DNA of 64,000 nt from Panulirus ornatus (Eukaryota; Arthropoda; Malacostraca; Decapoda; Palinuridae): contig NC_092241.1 in the NCBI RefSeq assembly GCF_036320965.1, positions 25,074,986 through 25,138,985 of the forward strand, read 5' to 3'. Under the pieces are notes generated by a model. It made no database searches. It worked only from the letters and a program-made list of their open reading frames with translations, and had not been told where the DNA came from. Every line of letters starts with the position of its first letter. The stretch's first letter is position 1. Position numbers and translations under genes: made by a program. Below, piece by piece: positions 27,517 to 37,515 of this stretch.

Positions 27517-27525
27517 ATATGTAAT
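27517..27525. repeat. Target-site duplication, left copy
   Basis: atatgtaat here is repeated at 29263-29271, immediately outside the two ends of the LINE insertion 27526-29262. Confidence 0.75.
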
Positions 27526-28065
27526 TCTTAATACCTTAATACCTTCCACAGAGCATCTCTATCAACTCTATCATATGCCTTCTCCAGATCCATAAATGCT
27601 ACATACAAATCCATTTGCTTTTCTAAATATTTTTCACATACATTCTTCAAAGCAAACACCTGATCCACACATCCTCTACCACTTCTGAAACCACACTGCT
27701 CTTCCCCAATCTGATGCTCTGTACATGCCTTCACCCTCTCAATCAATACCCTCCCATATAATTTACCAGGAATACTCAACAAACTTATACCTCTGTAATT
27801 TGAGCACTCACTCTTATCCCCTTTGCCTTTGTACAATGGCACTATGCACGCATTTCGCCAATCCTCATGCACCTCACCATGAGTCATACATACATTAAAT
27901 AACCTTACCAACCAGTCAACAATACAGTCACCCCCTTTTTCAATAAATTCCACTGCAATACCATCCAAACCTGCTGCCTTGCCGGCTTTCATCTTCTGCA
28001 AAGCTTTTACTACCTCTTCTCTGTTTACCAAATCATTTTCCCTAACCCTCTCACTTTGCACACCA
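27526..28065 (-). mobile_element. Inverted 5' segment of a twin-primed RTE-like LINE insertion
   Basis: Antisense first half of RT. Minus-strand frame 28061-27528 (177 aa) runs from QSERVRENDLVNREEVVKAL through NYRGISLLSIPGKLYGRVL to DLEKAYDRVDRDALWKVLRY without a stop. Its outer edge (27526) corresponds to the element position just before the start of the following sense segment, with about 33 nt lost, which is the signature of twin priming. Confidence 0.85.
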
Positions 28066-29262
28066 GTGAAAAGTTTTTATCGAGGATGTAAGGCATGTGT
28101 ACGTGTAGGAAGAGAGGAAAGTGATTGGTTCTCAGTGAATGTAGGTTTGCGGCAGGGGTGTGTGATGTCCCCATGGTTGTTTAATTTGTTTATGGATGGG
28201 GTTGTTAGGGAGGTGAATGCAAGAGTTTTGGAAAGAGGGGCAAGTATGAAGTCTGTTGTGGATGAGAGAGCTTGGTAAGTGAGTCAGTTGTTTTTCGCTG
28301 ATGATACAGCGCTGGTGGCTGATTCATGTGAGAAACTGCAGAAGCTGGTGACTGAGTTTGGTAAAGTGTGTGAAAGAAGAAAGTTAAGAGTAAATGTGAA
28401 TAAGAGCAAGGTTATTAGGTACAGTAGGGTTGAGGGTCAAGTCAATTGGGAGGTGAGTTTGAATGGAGAAAAACTGGAGGAAGTGAAGTGTTTTAGATAT
28501 CTGGGAGTGGATCTGGCAGCAGATGGAACCATGGAAGCGGAAGTGGATCATAGGGTGGGGGAGGGGGCGAAAATTCTGGGAGCCTTGAAGAATGTGTGGA
28601 AGTCGAGAACATTATCTCGGAAAGCAAAAATGGGTATGTTTGAAGGAATAGTGGTTCCAACAATGTTGTATGGTTGCGAGGCGTGGGCTATGAATAGAGT
28701 TGTGTGCAGGAGGATGGATGTGCTGGAAATGAGATGTTTGAGGACAATGTGTGGTGTGAGGAGGTTTGATCGAGTAAGTAACGTAAGGGTAAGAGAGATG
28801 TGTGGAAATAAAAAGAGTGTGGTTGAGAGAGCAGAAGAGGGTATTCTGAAATGGTTTGGGCACATGGAGAGAATGAGTGAGGAAAGATTGACCAAGAGGA
28901 TATATGTGTCGGAGGTGGAGGGAACGAGGAGAAGAGGGAGACCAAATTGGAGGTGGAAAGATGGAGTGAAAAAGATTTTGTGTGATCAGGGCCTGAACAT
29001 GCAGGAGGGTGAAAGGAGGGCAAGGAATAGAGTGAATTGGAGCGATGTGGTATACCGGGGTTGACGTGCTGTCAGTGGATTGAATCAAGGCATGTGAAGC
29101 GTCTGGGGTAAACCATGGAAAGCTGTGTAGGTATGTATATTTGCGTGTGTGGACGTATGTATATACATGTGTATGGGGGTGGGTTGGGCCATTTCTTTCG
29201 TCTGTTTCCTTGCGCTACCTCGCAAACGCGGGAGACAGCGACAAAGCACAAAAAAAAAAAAA
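28066..29262 (+). mobile_element. 3' segment of the twin-primed LINE, short UTR, poly(A)
   Basis: Starts at the AVKSFYRG codons and runs to a 13-base A tail (29250-29262). Frame 28279-29064 (261 aa) reads from SQLFFADDTALV through YLGVDLAADGTMEAEV to GRPNWRWKDGVKKILCDQ, with one stop at 28276-28278 (TGG to TAA-type change) separating it from the upstream frame 27979-28278. The insertion lies on the far side of the MELK exon from the other LINE block, opposite in orientation to the gene. Confidence 0.88.
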
Positions 29263-29271
29263 ATATGTAAT
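29263..29271. repeat. Target-site duplication, right copy
   Basis: atatgtaat, matching 27517-27525. The A at 29263 could also belong to the poly(A) tail, so the duplication is 8-9 bp. Confidence 0.75.
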
Positions 29272-29816
29272 GTTATTCTCTTCATGCTTACTTGCTAACC
29301 TAACCTAACCTTAGCAAGGAAGTATCAGGAAAAACAGCATTATTTGTGTATATCCACTGTCTGGCTGTCTTGTATCATGTACTGAATCTTAAACCTACCA
29401 ACCACATCAGTGTAGTACAGATTAATTATTCCAAGGGTTACCTTGACAGTTTTATATGCCTTGGTTCATCCCATTTCCCCCCATCACAGCCTCTAATTCA
29501 TCTGAATACTCCAGCCACAATACACTAAAACCTTCTTCATACCATCTTTTCATTTCCTCCTAAGATGGTGAGTAATGATGAAAAACAGTGGCTGACTAAA
29601 AGAAGAAAACAGAAGAAAAAGGGTTGGTAATGAGTGAAAAAAAACATAAGAGCTTGATAAGAAAATAAAGAATGCCAATGATGATATAATGAAATCCAAC
29701 ATAAGAGAACTGAGAACAAATGAATTCATACAATATACAAACGAAACCCTAAAATGTTGCTAATCACAAACATGAGCTAAAAAAGTAAAAGCAGGAATTG
29801 TACCCCTTAAAATGGG
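29272..29816. other. Mostly host sequence with faint repeat relics
   Basis: 29295-29312 holds three CCTAA units (arthropod telomere motif TTAGG on minus), too few to be meaningful. 29350-29540 weakly resembles an antisense LINE 3' region (ggctgtcttgtatcatgtac against the family's agctgtcatgtataatgcac). 29560-29816 is A-rich and in places reads like a non-LTR protein relic (KVKAGIVPLKMGK near 29780-29818). Confidence 0.4.
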
Positions 29817-30194
29817 AAAAAAGTACAAAAATAAATTCCAAGGAAATATGTAAGATGTTAACATAACAGCATTCAGTTCAATGCAAGAACATACCAAACT
29901 AATATACTGTATGTAGAGTAGCTGATGAGCTTAGAGAAAACAACCCCAGGACCAGATGGAATTCTACCCATCTTTCAAAAAAAGACTAAAAGAAATAGTG
30001 AAATCTGTGATATCATGGAGTGAATTGGAATGATGTGGTATACTAGGGTTGATGTGCTGTCAACTGACTGAACCCGGGCATATGAAACATCCAGAGTAAA
30101 CCATGGAAAGGTCTGTGGGGCCTGGATGTGGATAAGAAGCTATGGTTTCGGTGCATTACACGATTGCTAGAGAACGAGTGGGAGTGGGAGTGGT
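29817..30194 (+). repeat. Tandem duplication unit 1 (RT relic joined to LINE 3' end)
   Basis: About 378 bp, repeated in the next unit at roughly 90% identity by eye. Its first half encodes LEKTTPGPDGILPIFQKK (near 29935-29990), the PGPDGI.P block of a CR1/Jockey-type reverse transcriptase, not the KAAGLDGIAVEFIKK of the dominant family. Its second half (from about 30020) is the terminal coding and proximal UTR of the RTE-like LINE. Confidence 0.75.
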
Positions 30195-30569
30195 AAAAAA
30201 GTACAAAAATAAATCCCAAGGAAATATGTAAGATGTGAACAAAACAGCATAAACCAGTATTCGGTTCAAAATACAAGAACATACCAAACTTATATATTGT
30301 ATGTAGAGTAGCTGATGAGCTTAGAGAAAACAACCCCAGGATCAGATGGAATTCAAAAAAAGACTAAAAGAAACAGTGAAACCTGTGATATCATGGAGTG
30401 AATTGGAACGATGTGGTATATTGGGGTTGATGTGCTGTCAACTGACTGAACCCAGGCATGTGAAACATCCAGAGTAAACCATGGAAAGGTCTGTGGGGCC
30501 TGGATGTGGATAAGAAGTTATGGTTTCAGTGCATTACACATGACAGCTAGAGAAGGAGTGGGAGTGGAT
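30195..30569 (+). repeat. Tandem duplication unit 2
   Basis: Starts aaaaaagtacaaaaataaat like unit 1. It has a small insertion (aaaccagtattcgg region) and lacks the tctacccatct segment of unit 1. The RT-relic/LINE junction is the same in both, so the chimera formed before the duplication. Confidence 0.75.
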
Positions 30570-30714
30570 GTGGCCTTTCTTCTGTTTCCTGGCACTATCT
30601 CACTGATACAGGAGGTGACAATATCGTTTCTTATGGGATGGGTTGGGGCTGGGAATGAATGAAGACAAATAAGTATGAATACGTACATGTGTATATATGT
30701 ATATGCATGTGTAC
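30570..30714 (+). mobile_element. Distal 3' UTR of RTE-like LINE
   Basis: Continuation of the LINE part of duplication unit 2: ttcctggcactatctcactg then TATG-rich sequence ending gtatatgcatgtgtac. It joins at 30714-30715, without a tail, to the leader of the next copy. Confidence 0.65.
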
Positions 30715-33700
30715 AAGGTGACTAAAGGGGGTGGGAGCGGGAACTGGAAACCCTCTACTTTTATTCAAATTTCTAAAAAGGGAAACATTAGGAGTCAAGC
30801 AGGGAGTGCTCATCCTCCTCAAAGGCTCAGAGTGGGGTGTCTGAATGTAAGTGGAAGTAAGCAACATGAGAAGAAAGGAGAGATAGATAGTAAGTTTGAG
30901 GAAAGGAACCTGGATGTTCTGGCTCTGACCAAACCAAAGGGAAGAGTGGTTTGGAAAAGTCTTGAGAGTAAAGTCAGGGGTTGGTGAGAGGACAAGAGCT
31001 AAGGAAGAAGCACTACGCCTGAAGCAGTACTTGTGGGAGTATGTGATACGAGTGTAAGAAAGTAAATTCTAGATTGCTGTCGGTAAAACTGAAAGTCGAT
31101 GGAGATGGGTGATTATTGGTGCCTATGAACATGGTCATGAGAAGAAAGATCATGAGAGACAAGTATTTTGGGAGCGGCTGAGTAAGTGTGTTAGCAGCTT
31201 TGATGCACAAGACCGAGTAATAGTGATTGGTGATTTAAATGGGAAGGTGAGTAATGTGGCAGTTGAGAGTATAATTGGTGTACATGGGGTGTTCAGTGTT
31301 GTAAATAAAAATGGCAAAGAGCTTGTGGATTTGTGTGCTGAAAAAAGGCTGGTAATTGGGAATACTTGCTTTAAAAAGAGAGGTATACATATGTGAGAAG
31401 GAGAGACGGTCAGAGGGACTTTTGGATGTTAAGGTGCAGAGAGGGGCAGCTGGAGGGATGTCCGAGCACTATTATGTGGAGGCAAAAGTGAAGATTAGTA
31501 CAGGTTTTCAAGAAAGAAGAGAGAATGTTAGAGAGAAGAGAGTGATGTAAGTAAGTGAGCTTTTGGAGACCTGTGTGAGGAAGTATCAGGAGAGATTGAA
31601 TGTAGAATGGCAAAAGGTGAAAGCAAATGACATGAGGGGAGTGAGTGAGGAATAGGATACATTTAGGAAAGCAGTGATGGCTTGCACAAAAGATGCATGA
31701 GCCATGAGAAAGGAGGGAGGTGGGAAGATTATAAAAGGTAATGAACAGTGGTATGAAGAAGTAAGGTTGTTAGTGAAAGAGAAAAGAGAGGAGTTCAGGT
31801 CAATAATTGCTGGGAAGTAGTGACAATGACTGAGAGATATATAGAAGAAAGTGACAGGAGGTCAAGAAAACATCCAAGGGTTGAAAAAGAGGGCAAATGA
31901 GAGTTGGGGTGACAGAGTATCATTACATTTTTGGGAGAATAAAAAGATGTTTAGGAAGGAGGTAAATAACATGCCTAAGATGAGAACAAATGGGAACATT
32001 GGTGAAGGGGCAAGTGGGGAGGTAATAACTGTTAGTGATGAGGTGATAAGGAGATGGAGTGAGTATTTTGAAGGTTTACTGAATATGTTTGATGATAGAG
32101 TGGCAGATGTAGGGGTTTTTGTCAGGGTGGTGTGCAAAGTGAAAGGGTCAGGAAGAATAGTTTGGTAAAGAAAAAAGAAGTAATGAGAGCTTTAGGGAAG
32201 ATGAAATCCGGCAAAGGCAGCATGTTTGGATGGTATTGCAGTAAAATTTATTAAATAGGGGGTGACTGTACTACTGATTGGTTGGTAAGGTTATTCAATG
32301 TATGTATGGACCATGGTGAAGCACCAGAGGATTGGCAGAATGCATGCATAGTGCAATTGTACAACGGTAAAGTGGATAAAGGTGAGTGTCCAAACTGCAG
32401 AGGCATAAGTCTGTTGAGTATTTCTGGGAAATCATATGGAGGGTATTGATCAAGAGGGTGAAGGCATGTACAGAACATCAGATTGGGGAGGAGCAGTGTG
32501 AATTCAGAAGTGGCAGAGGATGTGTGGATCAGGCGTTTGCTTTAAAGAATGTGTGAGAAATACTATGAAAAACAGATGGATCTGGAGTAAGCATATGATA
32601 AGAGTTGATAGAGATGCTTTGTGGAAGGTCTTACGAGTATATGGTAGAGGAGACAAGTTGCTAGAAGCAGTGAAAATTTTCACCAAAGATGTAAGGCATG
32701 TGTACGAGTAGGAAGAGAAGAGAGCGATTGGTTCCCAGTGAAGGTCGGTCTGCAGCAGGGGTGTGTGATGCCCCTATGGGTCTTTAATTTATTTATGGAT
32801 GGGTGGGTTAGGTACGTGAATGCAGGAGTTTTGGAAAGAGGGGTGAGTATGCAGTCTGTTGGGATGAGAGGGCTTGGGAAGTGAGTCAATTGTTGTTTGC
32901 TGATGATACAGCTCTAGTGGATGAGTTCAGTGAGAAACTGCAGAAGCTGCAGGCTGAGTCTGGAAATATGTGTGAAAGGAGAAAGTGGAGAGTAAATGTA
33001 ATAAGAGCAATGTGATAAGGTTCAGAAGAGTTGGGGAACATGTTAATTGGGAAGTAAGTTTGAATGGAAAAAACTGGAGGAAGTCAAGTGTTCTAGATAT
33101 CTGGGAGTGGAAACACCAGCAAATGGAACCTGGAAAATGGAAGTGAGTCACATGGTGGGGGAGGGAACGAAGGTTCTGGGAGCAATGAAGAATGTGTGGA
33201 AAGAGAGAAGATTATCTCAGAGAGCAAAAGAGGTTATGTTTGAAGGAACAGTAGCTCCGACAATATTATATGGTTGCAAGGCATGGACAATAGAATGGGT
33301 TTTAGGAGGAGGGTGGATGCTGTGGAAATAAAATATTTGAGGACAATATATGGTATGAGGGGGTTTGATCGAGTAAGTCCTGAAAGGTCAATAGGGATAA
33401 GTGGAAATAATAGGTGTGCGGTTAAGACAGCAGAGGAGGGTGTGTTGAGATGGTTTGGCCATATGAGGAGGAGGAGTGAGTAAAGGTTGACAAAGAGGAT
33501 GTGTGTGTCAGAGGTGGAGATAACAAGGAAAAGCAAGAGACCAAACTGGAGGTGGAAGGATGGAGTGAAAAAGATTTTGAGCAATTGGGGCCTGAATATA
33601 CAGGAGGGTAAGAGGCATGCAAGGAATAGATTAAATTGGAACTATGTGGTATACTAGGGTCAACGTGCTGTCAATGGAGTCAATGGACTGAACCAGGGCA

Positions 33701-34046
33701 TGTGCCATGTATGGGGTTAGCCATGGAAAGGTCTGTGGGACCTGGATATAGATAAGGATCTGTAGTTTCAGTGCATTACGCATGACAGCTAGAGACTGAA
33801 TGTGAACGAATGTGGTCTTTTTTGTCTGTTTTCCTGGCGCCACCTCACTGAAGCAGCGGGTAGCGATGCTGATTCCTGTGGGACGGGGTTGTGCCAGTAA
33901 TGGATGAAGACAAGCAAGTATGAATATATGCTTGTGTGTGTATATATGAATGTCTGTGCATGCATATGTATATGTATGTATAAGTGAATATATTGATATG
34001 CTTATGTATGTATATATGCATGTATGGATGTTTATGTATATATATA
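30715..34046 (+). mobile_element. Old RTE-like LINE, leader to long 3' UTR
   Basis: Full-length-scale but degenerate copy. Leader from aaggtgactaaagggggtgg; EN near 30840-31550 (frame 31109-31396: GDLNGKVSNVAVESIIGVHG; SEHYYVEAKV near 31460 with SDH changed to SEH); linker 31560-32100; RT 32100-33300 with the box LLFADDTALV near 32890; C-terminal region to 33650; long UTR to about 34035 and a short TA tail. Dozens of indels; no frame over about 105 codons in RT. Confidence 0.82.
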
Positions 34047-34060
34047 TATCCCCGGGGATA
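34047..34060. promoter_or_regulatory. Palindrome at a LINE 5' end
   Basis: tatccccggggata is a perfect 14-bp palindrome formed where the (TA) tail of the upstream copy meets the ggggata start of the next. A similar tatccctggggata occurs at 16064-16077. It could be part of the true 5' terminus or a chance product of the tail sequence. Confidence 0.4.
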
Positions 34061-37000
34061 GGGGAGAAAGAATACTTCCCACGCATTTCCCTCGTGTCGT
34101 AGAAGGCGACTAAAGAGCACGGGAGCGGGTGGGCTAGAAACACTCCCTTCCTTGTATTTTAACTTTATAAAAGGGGAAACCGAAGAAGTCATGCGGGGAG
34201 TCCTCATCTTGCTCAAAGGCTCAGATTAGGGTGTCTAAATGTGTGTGGATGTAACCAAGATGAGAAAAAAGGAGAGATAGGTAGTATGTTTGAGGAAAGG
34301 AACCTGGATGTTTTGGCTCTGAGTGAAACAAAGCTCAAGGGTAAAGGGGAAGAGTGGTTCAGGAATGTCTTGACGGTAAAGACAGGGGTTGGTGAGAGGA
34401 CAAGAGCAAAGAAAGGAGTAGCACCACTCCTATGCACCTGGTCATGAGAAGAAAGATCATGAGAGGCAAGTGATTTGGGAGCAGCAGGGTGAGTGTGTTA
34501 GCAGCTTTGATACACGAAAGCAGGTGACAGTGATGGATGATTTCAATGCAAAGTTAAGTAATGTGGCAGTTGAGGGTATAATTGATGTACATGGGGTGTT
34601 CGGTGTTATAAATGAAAATGGTGAAGAGACTGTAGATTTGTGCGCTGAATAAGGACTGGTGACTGGGAATACCTGGTTTGAAAAGAGAGATATACATAAG
34701 AGAGCGTTATTGGATTACGCGTTAACAGACGGGTGAAAGAGAGACTTTTGGATGTTAATGTGCTGAGAGGTGCAACTGATCATTATCTTGTGTAAGCGAA
34801 GGTGAAGATATGTAGAAGTTTTCAGAAAAGAGAGAATGTTGGGGTGAAGAGATTGGTGAGAGTAAGTGAGCTTGGAAAGGAGACTTGTGTGAGGAAGTAC
34901 CAGGAGAGATTGAGTACAGAATGGAAAAAGGCGAGAGCAAATGACATAAGGGGAGTGGAGGAGGAATGTGATGTATTTAGGGAAGCAGTGATGACTTGCA
35001 CAAAAAATGCCTGTGGCATGAGAAAGGTGGGCGGTGGGCAAATTAGAAAGGGTACCGAGTGGTGGGATGAAGAAGTAAGATTGTTAGTGAAGGAGAGGAG
35101 AGAGGCATTTGGACGATTTCTACAAGGAAATAGTGCAAATGACTGGGAGATGTATAAAAGAAACAGGCAGGACATCAATTGAAAAAAGGGCATATGAGGG
35201 ATGGGGTGAGGGAGTATCAGTGAATTTTAGGGAGAATAAGATGTTTTGGAAGGAGGTAAATAAAGAGCGTAAGACAAGACAACAAATGGGAACATCGGTG
35301 AAGGGGGCTAATGGGGAGGCAATAACAAGCAGTGGTGATGTGAGGAGATGGAATGAGTATTTTGAAGGTTTGTTAAATGTGTCTGACGATAGAGTGGCGG
35401 ATATAGAGTGTTTTGGTCGAGGTGGTGTGCGAAGTGAGAGGGTGAGAGAGAATGGTTTGGTAAAAAGAGAAGAGGTAGTGAAAGCTTTGCGGAGGATGAA
35501 AGCTGGCAAGGTGGCGAGTCTGGATGGTATTGCAATGGGATTTATTAAAAAAAGGGGTGACCATGTTGTTGAATGGTTGGTAAGGATATTCAATGTGTGT
35601 ATGGTTCATGGTGAAGTGCCTGAGGATTGGCGGAGTGCATGCATAGTGCCATTGTACAAAAGCAAAGAGGATAAAGGTGAATGTTCAAATTACAGAGGTA
35701 TAAGTTTGTTGAGTATTCCTGGGAAATTATATGGGAGGGTATGGATTGAGAGGGTGAAGGCATGTGCAAACCATAAGATTGGAGAAGAGCAGTGTGGTTT
35801 CAGAAGTGGTAGAGAATGTGTGGATTAGGTGTTTGCTTAGAAGAATGTATGATGAGAAACATAGTTAATAGAGATGCTCTGTGGAAGGTATTAAGAGTAT
35901 ATGGTGTGGGAGGTAAGCTGATAGAAGCAGTGAAAAGTTTTTGTCAAGGATGTAAGCCATGTGTATGAGTAAGAAGAGGGGAAAGTGACTGTTTCCCAGA
36001 GAAAACTGGTTTTACGGCAGAGGTGCATGATATCTTTATGGATGTTTAATTTGTTTATGGTTTAGGTTGTTAGGGAGGTAAATGCAAGAGTTTTGGAAAG
36101 AGGGGCAAGTATGCAGTCTGTTTTGGATGAGAGGGTTTGGGAAGTAAGTCAGTTGTTGTTCGCTGATGATACACTGCTGATGGCTGATTCGGGTGAGAAA
36201 CTGCAGAAGCTGGTGACTGAGTTTGGTAAAGTGTGTGAAAGAGGAAAGCTGAGAGTAAATGTGAATAAGAGCAAGGTTATTAGGTTCAGTAGGGTTGATT
36301 GACAAGTCAACTGGGAGGTAAGTTTGAATAGAGAAAAACTGGAGGAAGTGAAGTGTCTTAGATATCTGGGAGTGGATTTGGCAGTGGATGGAACCATGCA
36401 AGTGGAAGTGAATGACAGGGTGAGGGAGTAGGTAAAGGTTCTGGGAGCATTCAAGAATGTGTGGAAGGCGAGAACATTTCCTTGAAGAGCAAAAATGGGT
36501 ATGTTTGAAGGAATAGTGGTTCCAACAATGTTATATGGTTGCGAGGCGTGGGCTATAGATAGGGTTGTTCGGAGGAGGGTGGATGTGTTGGAAATGAGAT
36601 GTTTGAAGACAATATGTGGTGTGAGGTGGTTTGATCGAGTAAGTAATGAAAGGGTGAAAGAGATGTGAGGTAATAAAAACAGTGTGGTTGAGAGAGCAGA
36701 AGAGGATGTATTGAAATAGTTTGGTCACATGGAGAGAATGAGTGAGGAAAAATTGACAAAGAGAATATATGTGTCAGATGTGGAGGGAACGAGGAGAAGT
36801 GGGAGACCAAATTGGAGTTGGAAGGATGGAGTGAAAAAGATTTTGAGCGATCGGGGCCTGAACATACTGGAGGATGAAAGGTGTGGAAGGAATAGAGTGA
36901 ATTGGAACGATGTGGTATACCGGGGTCGATGTGCTTTCAATGGATTGAGCCAGGGCATGTGAAGCGTCTGGGGTAAACCATGGAAAGTTTTGTTGGGCCT

Positions 37001-37103
37001 GGATGTGGAAAGGGAGCTGTGGTTTCAGTGCATTATACATGACAGCTAGAGACTTAGTGTAAATGAATGTGGCTTTTTTGTCTATGTTCCTGGCGCTACT
37101 TCA
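34054..37103 (+). mobile_element. RTE-like LINE, leader to proximal 3' UTR, head-to-tail with previous copy
   Basis: Leader ggggataggggagaaagaat onward; EN 34230-34830 with a deletion that removes the middle (SETKLKGKGEEWF intact in frame 34241-34447; the segment before GDLNA is shortened); linker 34830-35200; RT frame 35109-35828 (239 aa, AGKVASLDGIAMGFIKK to GEEQCGFRSGRECVD); FADD near 36165 (LLFADDTLLMADSGEKL, frame 36093-36302); C-terminal frame 36729-36962. The UTR breaks off at ctggcgctacttcac near 37103. Confidence 0.82.
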
Positions 37104-37372
37104 CAATCAATTATGAAAAAGAAAAAAAGTCCCTTAAGATAAGCAGGAAAAGTGAATGCAAGAATGTGGACTGACAGAGTGATGGAAGTGACTTAATGCA
37201 AAATAAGTGAGAAGAAAGGGGAGTTTCAGAAAAGGTAGGGGTTGTATGGATCTGATATCTTTGCAGAAAATGACTGTGGAATGTATCTAGGGAATGATAA
37301 TAAACTGTATGCAGCTTTTATGGATCTAGAGAAAACCTGATACAAGAGTACTGCGGAACACTTCATGGAATG
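37104..37372 (+). mobile_element. Relic of a divergent RTE-type reverse transcriptase
   Basis: Sense relic around 37200-37345 that reads, with breaks, EKKGEFQKR, GLYGSDIFAEND, LGNDNKLYAAFMDLEKT. It aligns in order with GFRSGRGCVDQVFAL...KQMDLYVAFMDLEKA of the main family but has different residues, so it looks like a separate, older lineage. 37104-37190 is A-rich and unassigned. Confidence 0.5.
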
Positions 37373-37515
37373 TTTATTTACTACTTTTACTAAACTGAAT
37401 CACTGTTTCCCACATCAGAGAGGTAACAAAAGGAAATATACGAATCATGGCCCAACCACTCATATACAAATACATATACATAAATGCCCATACACGCACA
37501 TATACATAAATAAAT
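37373..37515 (-). mobile_element. RTE-like LINE 3' UTR end fragment
   Basis: Antisense terminal block (cactgtttcccacatcagag, aggtaacaaaaggaaatata) and the start of the long UTR (catatacataaatgcccata). Probably a short 5'-truncated insertion. It is followed directly by the leader of the next sense copy. Confidence 0.65.

Noticed and set aside
29295..29312. Interstitial telomere tract (CCTAA)3
   Set aside because: Only three units, easily by chance; not evidence of a former chromosome end.
29537..29719. 60-codon hydrophobic frame that could be a small membrane protein
   Set aside because: A-rich plus strand gives Phe/Leu on minus by composition; no start context or conservation, and the region overlaps a likely RT relic.
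30043..30333. 96-codon frame on minus across the duplication junction
   Set aside because: It spans the boundary of two tandem units and antisense LINE 3' UTR; no recognisable protein.
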